Shown here: positions 23,702 to 33,063 of the stretch, in pieces
How the letters are laid out: every line of letters begins with the position of its first letter
How positions within the stretch are numbered: the first letter of the stretch is position 1
From: Treponema sp.
GTDB lineage: Bacteria > Spirochaetota > Spirochaetia > Treponematales > Treponemataceae
Length of the DNA stretch: 40,926 nucleotides
Direction: 5' to 3'
Assembly: GCA_012519415.1 (NCBI GenBank)
Contig: JAAYQG010000144.1
Coordinates: 1-40,926 of the forward strand
Notes under the pieces: model-generated
Seen by the model: only the letters and a program-made list of their open reading frames with translations
The model's database searches: none
What the model was told of the DNA's origin: nothing
Translations under genes and position numbers: made by a program

Positions 23702-25614
23702 TGGCACCACCTACACAAAGACACGGCAGGCATGGTCGTCCGGTGCAAAAACCTAAAAATGCGAAAAAAACAATAAAACGATTATTGAAATACCTTGCTT
23801 TTTATAAATTCCTTTTTGTGTTTGTATTTTTATGTATTATTGTTTCGTCTGGAGCAAATGTTGCAAGCTCTTATTTTTTGCAACCGATTTTGAACGATTA
23901 TATTGTTCCGGCAATCGGTAGTAAATCTCCGGATTTGTCGGGATTTGTTTTTCTTTTAAGCAAGATGGCATTGATTTTTGCATTAGGTTCAATTGCCGGA
24001 TGGGCAAACAACCGAATTATGATACATATTTCTTCAAAAACATTGTACAAATTACGCACGGAACTTTTTGCTCACATGGAAATGCTTCCGCTTCGCTATT
24101 TTGATTCACATACACATGGCGAGCTTATGAGTCATTTTACAAATGATATAGATGCGATTCGCGATATGTTAAGTCAAGCAGTGCCGCAGCTTTTTTCTTC
24201 GCTGTTGACTGTCGTCGCTTGTTTTGTGATGATGCTTTCTTTAAGTCCCGTTTTGACATTAGTTGTTGTTCTAACTGTTGTTGCAATGATTGCTGTAACA
24301 GGCATTGTCGGCAAATATTCAGCAAAAGCTTTTAGAAGTCAACAAGAATCAATCGGTAAAGTAAACGGATATATAGAAGAAATAATTGAGGGGCAAAAAG
24401 TTGTAAAAGTTTTTTGTCGCGAAGAAACGTCAAAAATTGAATTTGATTCCTTAAATGATATGTTATGTAAGGCGGGAACAAAAGCCAACACATTGGCAAA
24501 CATTTTAGCACCGCTTATGAATAACATGGGACACATAAGTTATGCTTTTACTGCAATTATGGGTGTAATGTTTATTATTGCAGGCAAAATGGATTTAGGG
24601 CGAATAGCTTCGTTTCTTGAATATTCAAGAAGTTTTAAAAACCCTATTACACAAATGGCGCAAATGTTCAACGGCGTTTTAAATGCCCTTGCCGGTGCAG
24701 AACGTGTTTTTGCTGTAATTGATGAAGAAACCGAAGTTGATGAAGGATATGTAACGTTAGTTAATGCAAATATTTTAAGCGATGGTTCAGTTGCAGAAGC
24801 TTTTTTTCCGACAGGGCAGTGGGCATGGAAACATCCGCACCACGATAATACTGTTTCATATGTACTTTTAAAAGGTGAGGTTCAGTTTGAAAATGTAACA
24901 TTCGGATATGAAAAAGAAAAAACAGTTTTACATAACATTACAATGACTGCTCACCCGGGTGAAAAAATCGCACTTGTCGGTTCTACAGGTTCCGGAAAAA
25001 CAACAATAACAAATCTCATAAACAGATTTTATGATGCATCTACAAATGTTGACGGCGGATCAAAAATTAGGTTTGACGGCATAAATATTAACAAAATCAA
25101 AAAAGCGGATTTACGTCGTTCTCTTGGAATAGTTCTGCAAGATACGCACTTGTTTACTGGTTCTGTAGCTGACAATATTCGTTTTGGAAAACTTGATGCA
25201 TCTATGCAAGAAGTTGAAACTGCTGCGAAACTTGCCAATGCGGATTATTTTATAAGACATCTTCATCAAGGTTATGAAACTATAATTACAGGCGATGGTG
25301 AAAGTTTGAGTCAAGGGCAACGACAACTTCTTGCAATTGCGCGTGCAGCTGTCGCAAATCCGCCGGTTCTTATCTTAGATGAAGCTACAAGCTCAGTCGA
25401 CACAAGAACCGAATCTTTGATTGAAAAAGGCATGGATAGTCTTATGCAAGGACGCACTGTTTTTGTAATAGCTCACAGACTTTCGACTGTTCGCAATGCT
25501 GACAAAATCATTGTTCTTGAACATGGCAGAATTATTGAAAACGGAAGCCACGATGAGCTTATCGCTCAGAAAGGCAGATATTATAAACTTTATACAGGTT
25601 CTTTTGCTTCTTAG
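23701..25614 (+). CDS. ABC exporter, fused TMD-NBD, canonical subunit
   Basis: Walker A GSTGSGKTT; signature SLSQGQRQ; Walker B LILDEATSSVD. Start overlaps upstream stop (TAATG). Confidence 0.95.
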   Translation: MAPPTQRHGRHGRPVQKPKNAKKTIKRLLKYLAFYKFLFVFVFLCIIVSSGANVASSYFLQPILNDYIVPAIGSKSPDLSGFVFLLSKMALIFALGSIAGWANNRIMIHISSKTLYKLRTELFAHMEMLPLRYFDSHTHGELMSHFTNDIDAIRDMLSQAVPQLFSSLLTVVACFVMMLSLSPVLTLVVVLTVVAMIAVTGIVGKYSAKAFRSQQESIGKVNGYIEEIIEGQKVVKVFCREETSKIEFDSLNDMLCKAGTKANTLANILAPLMNNMGHISYAFTAIMGVMFIIAGKMDLGRIASFLEYSRSFKNPITQMAQMFNGVLNALAGAERVFAVIDEETEVDEGYVTLVNANILSDGSVAEAFFPTGQWAWKHPHHDNTVSYVLLKGEVQFENVTFGYEKEKTVLHNITMTAHPGEKIALVGSTGSGKTTITNLINRFYDASTNVDGGSKIRFDGININKIKKADLRRSLGIVLQDTHLFTGSVADNIRFGKLDASMQEVETAAKLANADYFIRHLHQGYETIITGDGESLSQGQRQLLAIARAAVANPPVLILDEATSSVDTRTESLIEKGMDSLMQGRTVFVIAHRLSTVRNADKIIVLEHGRIIENGSHDELIAQKGRYYKLYTGSFAS

Positions 25615-25659
25615 AAAAGGCAATTGATATGTTTTAACGAGGTTTTGTTTAGCACCTCC

Positions 25660-25708
25660 TCAAGACGAAGAGTATTTTTAATTTTGTGGCGGTTGCTCTT
25701 CGTCTTGA
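25660..25708. repeat. Intergenic inverted repeat (13-bp perfect arms, 23-nt loop)
   Basis: TCAAGACGAAGAG ... CTCTTCGTCTTGA, read directly; no immediate T run. Confidence 0.8.
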
Positions 25709-25870
25709 TGAATTAAGGTTATCATAAGTTTTTTTTGAATGCTTTATAAGGTCGTTAAAAAATAGTTAGAAAAAATTTAAAAATAAAATTAATTTGTTAA
25801 GAGTTTTTTAATGATTCATTTGTAACGCTAATTTGATGTTATAGAATAAAATTCATATCAAAGCATATCT

Positions 25871-25910
25871 AAAAAGCCCTTCCGAGTTTAATCAATCGAA
25901 AGGGCTTTTG
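25871..25910 (-). terminator. Rho-independent terminator for the GH73 gene, possibly bidirectional
   Basis: AAAAGCCCTTCCGA ... TCGAAAGGGCTTTT, adjacent to the stop codon at 25912. Confidence 0.82.
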
Positions 25911-25911
25911 T

Positions 25912-26997
25912 TTAGAATCGTGCAAGTTCTTTCATCAATGAATAAATCTTACGATCATAGTTTGGGTCTGTTGCCCATGTTCCTGTTAATCCTGCTAACG
26001 TTTTTGCCTTTCCTCTTGGCTGAACATATTTGTAGCGAGGATCAATCAACGTACCGCCTAAAGTGCCTGTTGAACCATACGCATGTAAATGCTGAACATG
26101 AGCTATTACTCCTTCTCGCTCTGTTGCAAAGCGATGACCTGGTGATGCTTTTGAAATAGAACCCAAGCCGCAGAAATTATTCATGTCCGGTGTTACTAAA
26201 TTACCAAAATTTAGGAAACCTGTTTCGTGGCACATTTGAACAAATGCAAGATCGGAATTTACACCTTCGTATGCACATTCTTCCACATAAAGTTGTGCCA
26301 AAATCCACGCACGCTGTAAATCTCCTTTCGGATTTTTTGATGCAAAGTAGTTGTAAAGTTGTTTCGCACTTTTTCTTCCCTTTGCCATAAGTTTGTCAGA
26401 CGGAAATGAAGCAGGTCCGAATTTTTGCAATGTTTCGTTATATGATTTATCTCCATAATTATAGCCGCTATAGTCGCTGTATTCGGGGCTACTATAATCA
26501 ATGTAAAACGAGCTATTTGATACAGTGGGTTTTTTGTTGCCTGATGAGCTTGCAACATTAGATGATTTTGCATTATTTGAAGAATCTGTTTTGCTGGTTG
26601 TTGCAACTGTTTGTTCAGCAGGATAATCATCTGAATAATCGTTATTAACTAAAGATTCGTCATAACCTGTTTCTATAAATTCAGAATCGAAATTATCATA
26701 ATCTGAGTAAATGTCTGTGTAACTTTTGTCATCGTCAACATAAATATAATCATTTTCGCTAACATCAACAAAAACTTCTTCCGTATCATAATAATGATCA
26801 TCTTCGCTACTTGTTGTTTGTGGCGGAGGTGTATCATCAAATGTTTCATCTGTTGCTGTGAAAACTTCTGTTTCAACGTATTCGGCACTTTCCGTACCAA
26901 CAGTCTTTACTTTTTTGGTTGATTTGCAGCTGGTAATCATAGTTACAGCGGCAACCGTCAGTATAAACATTCCAACTGTTCGTAATTTCATGAACAA
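25912..26997 (-). CDS. GH73-type glucosaminidase lipoprotein with long acidic Asp/Tyr/Ser linker
   Basis: LYVEECAYEGVNSDLAFVQMCHETGFLNFGNLVTPDMNNFCGLG ... REGVIAHVQHLHAYGS; lipobox MITSCKSTKK. Confidence 0.85.
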   Translation of the reverse strand: MFMKLRTVGMFILTVAAVTMITSCKSTKKVKTVGTESAEYVETEVFTATDETFDDTPPPQTTSSEDDHYYDTEEVFVDVSENDYIYVDDDKSYTDIYSDYDNFDSEFIETGYDESLVNNDYSDDYPAEQTVATTSKTDSSNNAKSSNVASSSGNKKPTVSNSSFYIDYSSPEYSDYSGYNYGDKSYNETLQKFGPASFPSDKLMAKGRKSAKQLYNYFASKNPKGDLQRAWILAQLYVEECAYEGVNSDLAFVQMCHETGFLNFGNLVTPDMNNFCGLGSISKASPGHRFATEREGVIAHVQHLHAYGSTGTLGGTLIDPRYKYVQPRGKAKTLAGLTGTWATDPNYDRKIYSLMKELARF

Positions 26998-27081
26998 AAC
27001 CTCTAAAATATTTACATTGTTTCTGTCAAAAAAATGACTGAAAAAATAAAAAAAAATCTATATATATAGCAGGAGGTTATA

Positions 27082-27783
27082 ATGATTCAATTAAACCAAT
27101 CTGCTATCTTTTCTTATATCGGTAACATATCTGATGATTGTGAGAGTAAAAAGTTAAATATTCGTGAAAGAGTTTGGAAAAATGGTATAGAATGCGCAAC
27201 AACAGAAGAGCTTATTATGCTTATTCTAGGTTCAGGTACAAAAGAGCGTAGTGTGGCTGTTATTGCAAAAGATGTTCTCTCTTGCATATCTAAATGCGAT
27301 CCGGAATGCCTGTTTTTTGAGTTGAAATGTATCAAAGGCATATCTCTTGGCAAGGCTGCTGCTATTATGGCAAGCCTTGAGCTTGGACGCCGCAATTATG
27401 GAATGGGAGGCACAATTATCAAAAAACCAAAAGATTTAATACCTCTTGTTCAACATTATACATTAGAATCACGGGAGCATTTTTTATGTATAACTCTTAA
27501 TGGTGCGCATGAAATTATAAAAATAAGAGAAATAAGCGTAGGCTCGCTTAACCGTTCTTTGATTCACCCGCGAGAAGTTTTTGTTAATGTTTTAAAAGAT
27601 CATGCAGCAGCAATAATTATATGTCATAATCATCCATCTGGAAGAACCGAACCGTCTGAAAACGATATTGAGATAACTGCAAGATTAAAAGATTGTGCAG
27701 ACCTTTTGGGTATAACATTGCTTGACCATTTGATAATCGGTAAAGAAAGCTATTACAGTTTTTCGTCGGCGTGTCTTCTGTAA
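27082..27783 (+). CDS. radC: RadC family JAB-domain protein
   Basis: N-terminal helix-hairpin-helix region plus HNHPSGRTEPSENDIEIT metal-binding motif. Confidence 0.95.
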   Translation: MIQLNQSAIFSYIGNISDDCESKKLNIRERVWKNGIECATTEELIMLILGSGTKERSVAVIAKDVLSCISKCDPECLFFELKCIKGISLGKAAAIMASLELGRRNYGMGGTIIKKPKDLIPLVQHYTLESREHFLCITLNGAHEIIKIREISVGSLNRSLIHPREVFVNVLKDHAAAIIICHNHPSGRTEPSENDIEITARLKDCADLLGITLLDHLIIGKESYYSFSSACLL

Positions 27784-27874
27784 AAAATGCAATCAACGGA
27801 CACATCTCGATAAAATAAATGGAATTTAATCCGGCATTATAAAATTTTGAAACAGCAATTCGTCTGTAATTTAT

Positions 27875-28453
27875 TTACACAAACCTCTGCGGCGGAGTTA
27901 CAATCCACAAAGCTTTCAAAATTTTATTGCTTGTGTTTGTTAATATATGCGGAGAAAAAGCTGCAAACGAAACGCTGTCGCCTTCATTTAATGTGTATAA
28001 AACAGTTTCATATTGAAGTGTTGCTGTGCCTTCTATTATATAGCCGAATTCTCTACCGGGGTGTCCATAAGAGCCCCTATGTGTTTGTGTCATTTGTGGA
28101 AGCGTAATAATATATGATTCCAGTGCATGAAGTCCGTCGCTTTCGGCGGGGTGGATAATTTCTTCGTATGTTATTCCGGCTTCTACAATTTTTCGGCGTT
28201 TAGCGGTCGGTGATATTCTTACAGGACGAGATTGTCTATATTCTTCAAATATGTATTCAAGGCTTATATCAAGTACATCTGCAAGAGATAGCAACGTGTC
28301 TATCGCAGGAGAAACTTTATTTCGTTCAATTTGAGAAACAAGACTTTCACTTACACCTGCTTGTTGTGCAACAACTTTTAACGTAAGACCTTTGCGCTCG
28401 CGTACCTTCCTTAGCTTTTCGCCGAATCGGAAAGGTTCCTTTTTATCTTGCAT
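27875..28453 (-). CDS. XRE-family regulator with C-terminal cupin domain
   Basis: HTH GLTLKVVAQQAGVSESLVSQIERNKVSPAIDTLLSLADVL; cupin HPGREFGYIIEGTATLQYE. Start MQDKKEP at 28453 is more plausible than 28516. Confidence 0.9.
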   Translation of the reverse strand: MQDKKEPFRFGEKLRKVRERKGLTLKVVAQQAGVSESLVSQIERNKVSPAIDTLLSLADVLDISLEYIFEEYRQSRPVRISPTAKRRKIVEAGITYEEIIHPAESDGLHALESYIITLPQMTQTHRGSYGHPGREFGYIIEGTATLQYETVLYTLNEGDSVSFAAFSPHILTNTSNKILKALWIVTPPQRFV

Positions 28454-29558
28454 AAGCGTCTTTATGTTGTTTTTCCCTGTTTTGTTCAAGAATAAACTTA
28501 ACAAAATGATCTTCAAGTGTTTTGTGCGGCCCGACTTTGTTCATTCGCGAGCGCGCACGTGCATTATCTCGCCTTACTGTATAGCGCAAATAAAAATTGC
28601 GCGGGTCAAATTCTATATCTACAGGAGTATGTTCTCCGAGCAATGCATAAACATCATCTCTGCTGATTGATAGATATTTTTGTTCTTTGATTTTTTCTTT
28701 TAGAAGATTTATCTGCTCAAAAGATAAGCCAAACAAAAATTCCTCAAGAGCTTTTGAAACATCAGGATCGTCAAGTCTGTTTTTAATAAACGCTGTCCAC
28801 TGTTCATCAAGTTCAATAGTTAATCGCAAAAGTTCACTTGTTCCAACCATTGTGCCAAAAGCAGGAACAATTTTATCTCTCGCATGCCAAACTGCTTCAA
28901 GAACAGGTGCAATGTCGGCAACAGTTTGGTCGCTTCGGTGTTCCCACAGGATTATAAGAGATGCTGCGATTTGTTCTCTAATATCAGTTGGAATTGTTGT
29001 GTCTTCAAGCAGCGAAAGATAAACGTCTTCTGCCATGATTGTAAACATTATTGCAAGTGTTGCAGAACGAAGTTGCTCAAGCTCCACGCGCGGGAAATAC
29101 TGTCCTCGTGCTGTTTTTGAAATTGCAACAAATGTATGAAATTTTGCTACAAGAAAGCCTTTACCCAAAATAGCCTTTGTAGGTAAATGTAGCATTCTAT
29201 CTCCATTTCGAAAATCAAGAAGTGCATGTATAAGAGATTCTTGTGTGCGCACTTCTTGATCTGCAATAACTTGACGCTGCAACAAAGACGGAAATCGAGC
29301 AATCGTTGCTGTAAGTCGCTCCAAGTCGCTTATTCGTGCTGCAAGATTTTCAAGAGCATCGGAAGATGAAGTTCTAAGTCGCTCAAACACCATATTGACA
29401 AGCTGTCGTTCTTTTGGAGTAAGTACAATAATATTTGTGTTGTACTCATCCATTTTTTGAGCATATTGTTCATCTTCAAAAAATTCATCGAGAGCAACTG
29501 GAGTAAAAATTATTTCTTCTTTCTTTTCTGATGATCCCACAGCTGGGAATTGTATCAT
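28443..29558 (-). CDS. Conserved hypothetical protein (no recognised family)
   Basis: Long ORF with sound helical protein composition; overlaps the downstream XRE-cupin start. MIQFPAVG start at 29558 inferred. Confidence 0.75.
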   Translation of the reverse strand: MIQFPAVGSSEKKEEIIFTPVALDEFFEDEQYAQKMDEYNTNIIVLTPKERQLVNMVFERLRTSSSDALENLAARISDLERLTATIARFPSLLQRQVIADQEVRTQESLIHALLDFRNGDRMLHLPTKAILGKGFLVAKFHTFVAISKTARGQYFPRVELEQLRSATLAIMFTIMAEDVYLSLLEDTTIPTDIREQIAASLIILWEHRSDQTVADIAPVLEAVWHARDKIVPAFGTMVGTSELLRLTIELDEQWTAFIKNRLDDPDVSKALEEFLFGLSFEQINLLKEKIKEQKYLSISRDDVYALLGEHTPVDIEFDPRNFYLRYTVRRDNARARSRMNKVGPHKTLEDHFVKFILEQNREKQHKDAYAR

Positions 29559-29650
29559 AAAACTCTTTTCAAGAAAAGCATAAATCCCCAATAATCACGG
29601 TTTTTGCAAAAAGCCCAACCGCAAGATTAATCTCCAATTATTAGCATAAT

Positions 29651-29899
29651 CCCACTGGTGCACAATCTTCAAGTTTTTGCACTGCGAAAACTTGCGTGGG
29701 TGCGCAAGATTAATCCCCAATTATTAGCATAATCCCACCGGTGCACAATCTTCAAGTTTTTGCTTTGCGAAAACTTGCGTGGGTGCGCAAGATTAATCCC
29801 CAATTATTGGCATAATCCCACCGGTGTACAGTCTTCAAGTTTTTGCTTTGCGAAAACTTGCGTGGGTGCGCAACATTAACCCCAAAATATTAGTATAAT
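29651..29899. repeat. 83-bp tandem repeat, three full copies plus degenerate flanking copies
   Basis: CCCAC(T/C)GGTG... starts at 29651, 29734 and 29817, with the phase continuing at 29900; exact 83-bp period. Each unit holds CAAGTTTTTGC-N3-GCGAAAACTTG. Confidence 0.97.
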
Positions 29900-30035
29900 C
29901 CCAATCGCGCACCCCCCCCTCCCCATATTTCCCATTCTCACATTTTTGTGCTATATTTTGAACCAGAACGGTTTGAAACTTGTATTATAGTATTGAACTT
30001 TTCGCGTGAATAATTTAAATAACAGGATTAATTAA

Positions 30036-32426
30036 ATGGAAAAAAAGTCTACTTTAGCATCTCTTGAAGTTGGGCAAGAAGCTATAATAAAAACAGTTGG
30101 AGCCGAAGGAGCTTTGCGCCGGCATTTTTTAAATATGGGAATGACGCCGGGAACTGAAGTTACTCTCATAAAAAGAGCACCGCTTGGAGATCCGATTGAA
30201 ATTGAAATTCGCGGATATGAGTTGACCTTGCGTCTTGCTGATGCTGAAAAAATTGATGTAACCGACATTCATTTAAGTAATCATACACACAAAAGTGTGG
30301 AACGTATAAAAGACATTCCTCATCCTCGACGAGGTGAATTTGGAGTTGCTCACTTTACAGAGCATGCTGAAAAACCCAAAATTACCATTCCGAATGGAAA
30401 AAGACTTTGTTTCGCACTTATCGGAAATCCAAACAGTGGGAAAACAACTCTTTTCAATCAACTTACAGGCTCATGCCAGCATGTTGGAAATTTTCCGGGT
30501 GTTACGGTTGAAAAAAAAGACGGAATAATGAAAAAGTGTAACGGACCTGCTGTAACGGATCTTCCGGGAATTTATTCACTTTCGCCTTACTCAAAAGAAG
30601 AAATTATTACAAGAGATTTTTTGTTGAAAAGAAAACCCGCCGGCATAATCAACATAGTAGATGCAACAAATCTTGAAAGAAATCTGCTTTTAACGACGCA
30701 GCTTTTGCAGCTTGGCATTCCAATGGTAGTTGCGTTAAATATGATGGACGAATTAACAGGAAATGGCGGTTCGGTGCTTATAAACAAGCTTGAAGATTCA
30801 CTTGGCGTTCCTGTTGTTCCAATTTCTGCCGCAAGAAACGAAGGCATAGATGAACTTATTGCTCATGCAATTCATGTTGCAGAATATGCAGAAACACCAG
30901 TTCCAATTGATTTTTGTTCTCCAGATGAAAGTTCAAAAGAAGCGGCTGTTCATCGTTGTGTTCATGCTATTGAACATGTAATTGAAGATCATGCAAAAGC
31001 GGCAGGGCTTCCTTTGCGGTTTGCTGCGTCTAAGCTTATAGAAGGTGATTCTCTTATAGAGGAAGCACTTAAGCTTGGAAAAAACGAAAAAGATTTGATA
31101 AAACATGCTATTGTAGAACTTGAATGGGAAACAAATCTTGACAGCGAAGCTGCCATTGCAGATATGTCATTTAGTTTTATTGAAAGATTAACAGCAGAAA
31201 CTTTGATAAAGCCGCACAAAAGCAAAGAGCAAGAAAGAAGCAGTAAAATTGATAAAATTTTAACAGGGAAACATACTGCATTAATTTCTTTCTTCGCAAT
31301 AATGGTTTTTATTTTTTGGATGACTTTTGGTGTGATTGGGTTATTTCTTTCAAATGGTCTTGAGTTTTTAATTGATAAATTTACAGCGATTTGTGATAAT
31401 GCACTTTCTGTTTATGGTATAAATCCTGCGGTTCACAGTTTAGTTATAGATGGTGTGTTTGCAGGTGTCGGTAGTGTTTTGAGTTTTTTGCCGACGATAG
31501 TAGTTTTATTCTTTTTTCTTTCAATTTTGGAAGATTCAGGATATATGGCTAGAATTGCTTTTGTTATGGATAAATTGCTGCGGCAAATTGGTCTTTCAGG
31601 GCGATCGATTGTGCCTGTTCTTATGGGTTTCGGTTGTTCTGTTCCTGCAATTATGGCTTCAAGGACACTTTCGTCTGATAGAGATCGCCGCCTGACGATT
31701 TTACTTACTCCTTTTATGAGTTGTTCTGCCAAACTGCCCATTTATGCTATGTTTTCAATGGCCTTTTTCCCAAAACATTCTGCAATTGTAATGATTTCTC
31801 TTTATTTCCTTGGTATTTTGATAGGCGTTTTATATGCAATTTTTTTGAAATTTACGGGTTTTAGAGGTGAACCTATTCCTTTTGTAATGGAATTGCCAAA
31901 TTATCGTTTGCCGTCTGCAAAAAGCGTATATATGTTAGTATTTGAAAAAGCCAAAGATTTTGTTGTCAAAGCTTTTACAATCATTTTTCTTGCATCTATT
32001 GTTATTTGGTTTTTGCAGACTTTTGATTCTCGTTTTAATGTCGTTGAAAATTCATCAGATAGTTTACTTGCAATGGCTGGCGGTTTTATTGCTCCAATAT
32101 TTAGACCGCTGGGTTTTGACGATTGGCGCATTTCTACTGCTTTGCTTACGGGATTTATTGCAAAAGAAAATGTTGTTTCTACATTAGCTGTTTTGCTTGG
32201 CGGTTCCGGTGCTACACTCAATTCGCTTTTTACTCCGCTTAGTGCTTATGTTTTTTTGATTTTTACGCTGCTTTATACTCCGTGTGTTGCAGCAGTTGCT
32301 GCTGTTAAGCGTGAAATGGGTACAAAATGGGTTGTCGCTGTAGTTATTTCACAATGTGCAATAGCGTGGATTTCTGCCTTTGCTTTTCGCATTTTGATTG
32401 GTTTTACAATTTTTAGATTAATCTAG
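30036..32426 (+). CDS. feoB: Ferrous iron transporter, FeoA-FeoB fusion
   Basis: N-terminal FeoA SH3-like domain (LEVGQEAIIKTVGAEGALRRHFLNMGMTPGTEVTLIKRAPLGDPIEIEIRGYELTLR) fused to FeoB G domain (GNPNSGKTTLFNQLTG, NFPGVTVEKK, DLPGIYSLSPYS) and Gate domains. Confidence 0.97.
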   Translation: MEKKSTLASLEVGQEAIIKTVGAEGALRRHFLNMGMTPGTEVTLIKRAPLGDPIEIEIRGYELTLRLADAEKIDVTDIHLSNHTHKSVERIKDIPHPRRGEFGVAHFTEHAEKPKITIPNGKRLCFALIGNPNSGKTTLFNQLTGSCQHVGNFPGVTVEKKDGIMKKCNGPAVTDLPGIYSLSPYSKEEIITRDFLLKRKPAGIINIVDATNLERNLLLTTQLLQLGIPMVVALNMMDELTGNGGSVLINKLEDSLGVPVVPISAARNEGIDELIAHAIHVAEYAETPVPIDFCSPDESSKEAAVHRCVHAIEHVIEDHAKAAGLPLRFAASKLIEGDSLIEEALKLGKNEKDLIKHAIVELEWETNLDSEAAIADMSFSFIERLTAETLIKPHKSKEQERSSKIDKILTGKHTALISFFAIMVFIFWMTFGVIGLFLSNGLEFLIDKFTAICDNALSVYGINPAVHSLVIDGVFAGVGSVLSFLPTIVVLFFFLSILEDSGYMARIAFVMDKLLRQIGLSGRSIVPVLMGFGCSVPAIMASRTLSSDRDRRLTILLTPFMSCSAKLPIYAMFSMAFFPKHSAIVMISLYFLGILIGVLYAIFLKFTGFRGEPIPFVMELPNYRLPSAKSVYMLVFEKAKDFVVKAFTIIFLASIVIWFLQTFDSRFNVVENSSDSLLAMAGGFIAPIFRPLGFDDWRISTALLTGFIAKENVVSTLAVLLGGSGATLNSLFTPLSAYVFLIFTLLYTPCVAAVAAVKREMGTKWVVAVVISQCAIAWISAFAFRILIGFTIFRLI

Positions 32427-32438
32427 CGAAACTTGTAG

Positions 32439-32479
32439 TTTGCAGTTTAATAAGGTGTTCTGTCTGATTAAGCTGCAAA
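32439..32479. terminator. Likely bidirectional terminator between convergent feoB and smr genes
   Basis: TTTGCAGTTTAAT ... ATTAAGCTGCAAA inverted repeat in the convergent intergenic gap. Confidence 0.55.
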
Positions 32480-33061
32480 TTACAAAGATTGGTTTTCTGT
32501 ATCGGGTCTAACAATAACCCATGTTGCGCCACGTCCACCTGTGTTTTTGTCCGGATGTCCTGATGCACCCAAGCGGTAATCTTTTTCTATGAAATTACGA
32601 ACAACGCTATATAAAACCGGACTTTCACTTGAATGGTTGCCTTTCCCGTGAATGATAAGAATCTTTTGAATTTTACGCTTTTGGCAGTCTGAAACAAATC
32701 TATCAAGCGTAATCCATGCTTCATCGCGCGTCATTCCATGCAAATCTAAAGATGCTTCTATCGGCATATAGCGCAAATATTCAAAATCTTTTGAACGCTG
32801 TTCTTCTGCTTCTTTTTTTGCAAGAGCGTCTTTGTCTACAACGCCGTAGCGCAAAATCCACCTTTTCATAAGATCTTCAGTTGTTTTTGTTTTTTGCGAT
32901 TCTTTTCGCACTTTTTGTTTTAATTGCTCGTTTTTTGTTTCTTCTTTTTCAATAAAAGACGGTGCATTAAGTTTTTTGCCGGAACCTGCCGGGCGTTGTT
33001 TTTGTTTATGGTTTTCTTTTTGATATTTATCCCATTTATCAAGAATATCACCAAAATCCAT
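32480..33061 (-). CDS. Smr (small MutS-related) domain protein
   Basis: Smr core SLDLHGMTRDEAWITLDRFV ... ILIIHGKGNHS ... GGRGATWVIV. Confidence 0.92.
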   Translation of the reverse strand: MDFGDILDKWDKYQKENHKQKQRPAGSGKKLNAPSFIEKEETKNEQLKQKVRKESQKTKTTEDLMKRWILRYGVVDKDALAKKEAEEQRSKDFEYLRYMPIEASLDLHGMTRDEAWITLDRFVSDCQKRKIQKILIIHGKGNHSSESPVLYSVVRNFIEKDYRLGASGHPDKNTGGRGATWVIVRPDTENQSL

Positions 33062-33063
33062 TT

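Noticed and set aside
29651-29899. CRISPR-like appearance of the regularly spaced repeats
   Set aside because: The whole 83-bp unit is repeated with no unique spacers, and no cas genes are present in the window.
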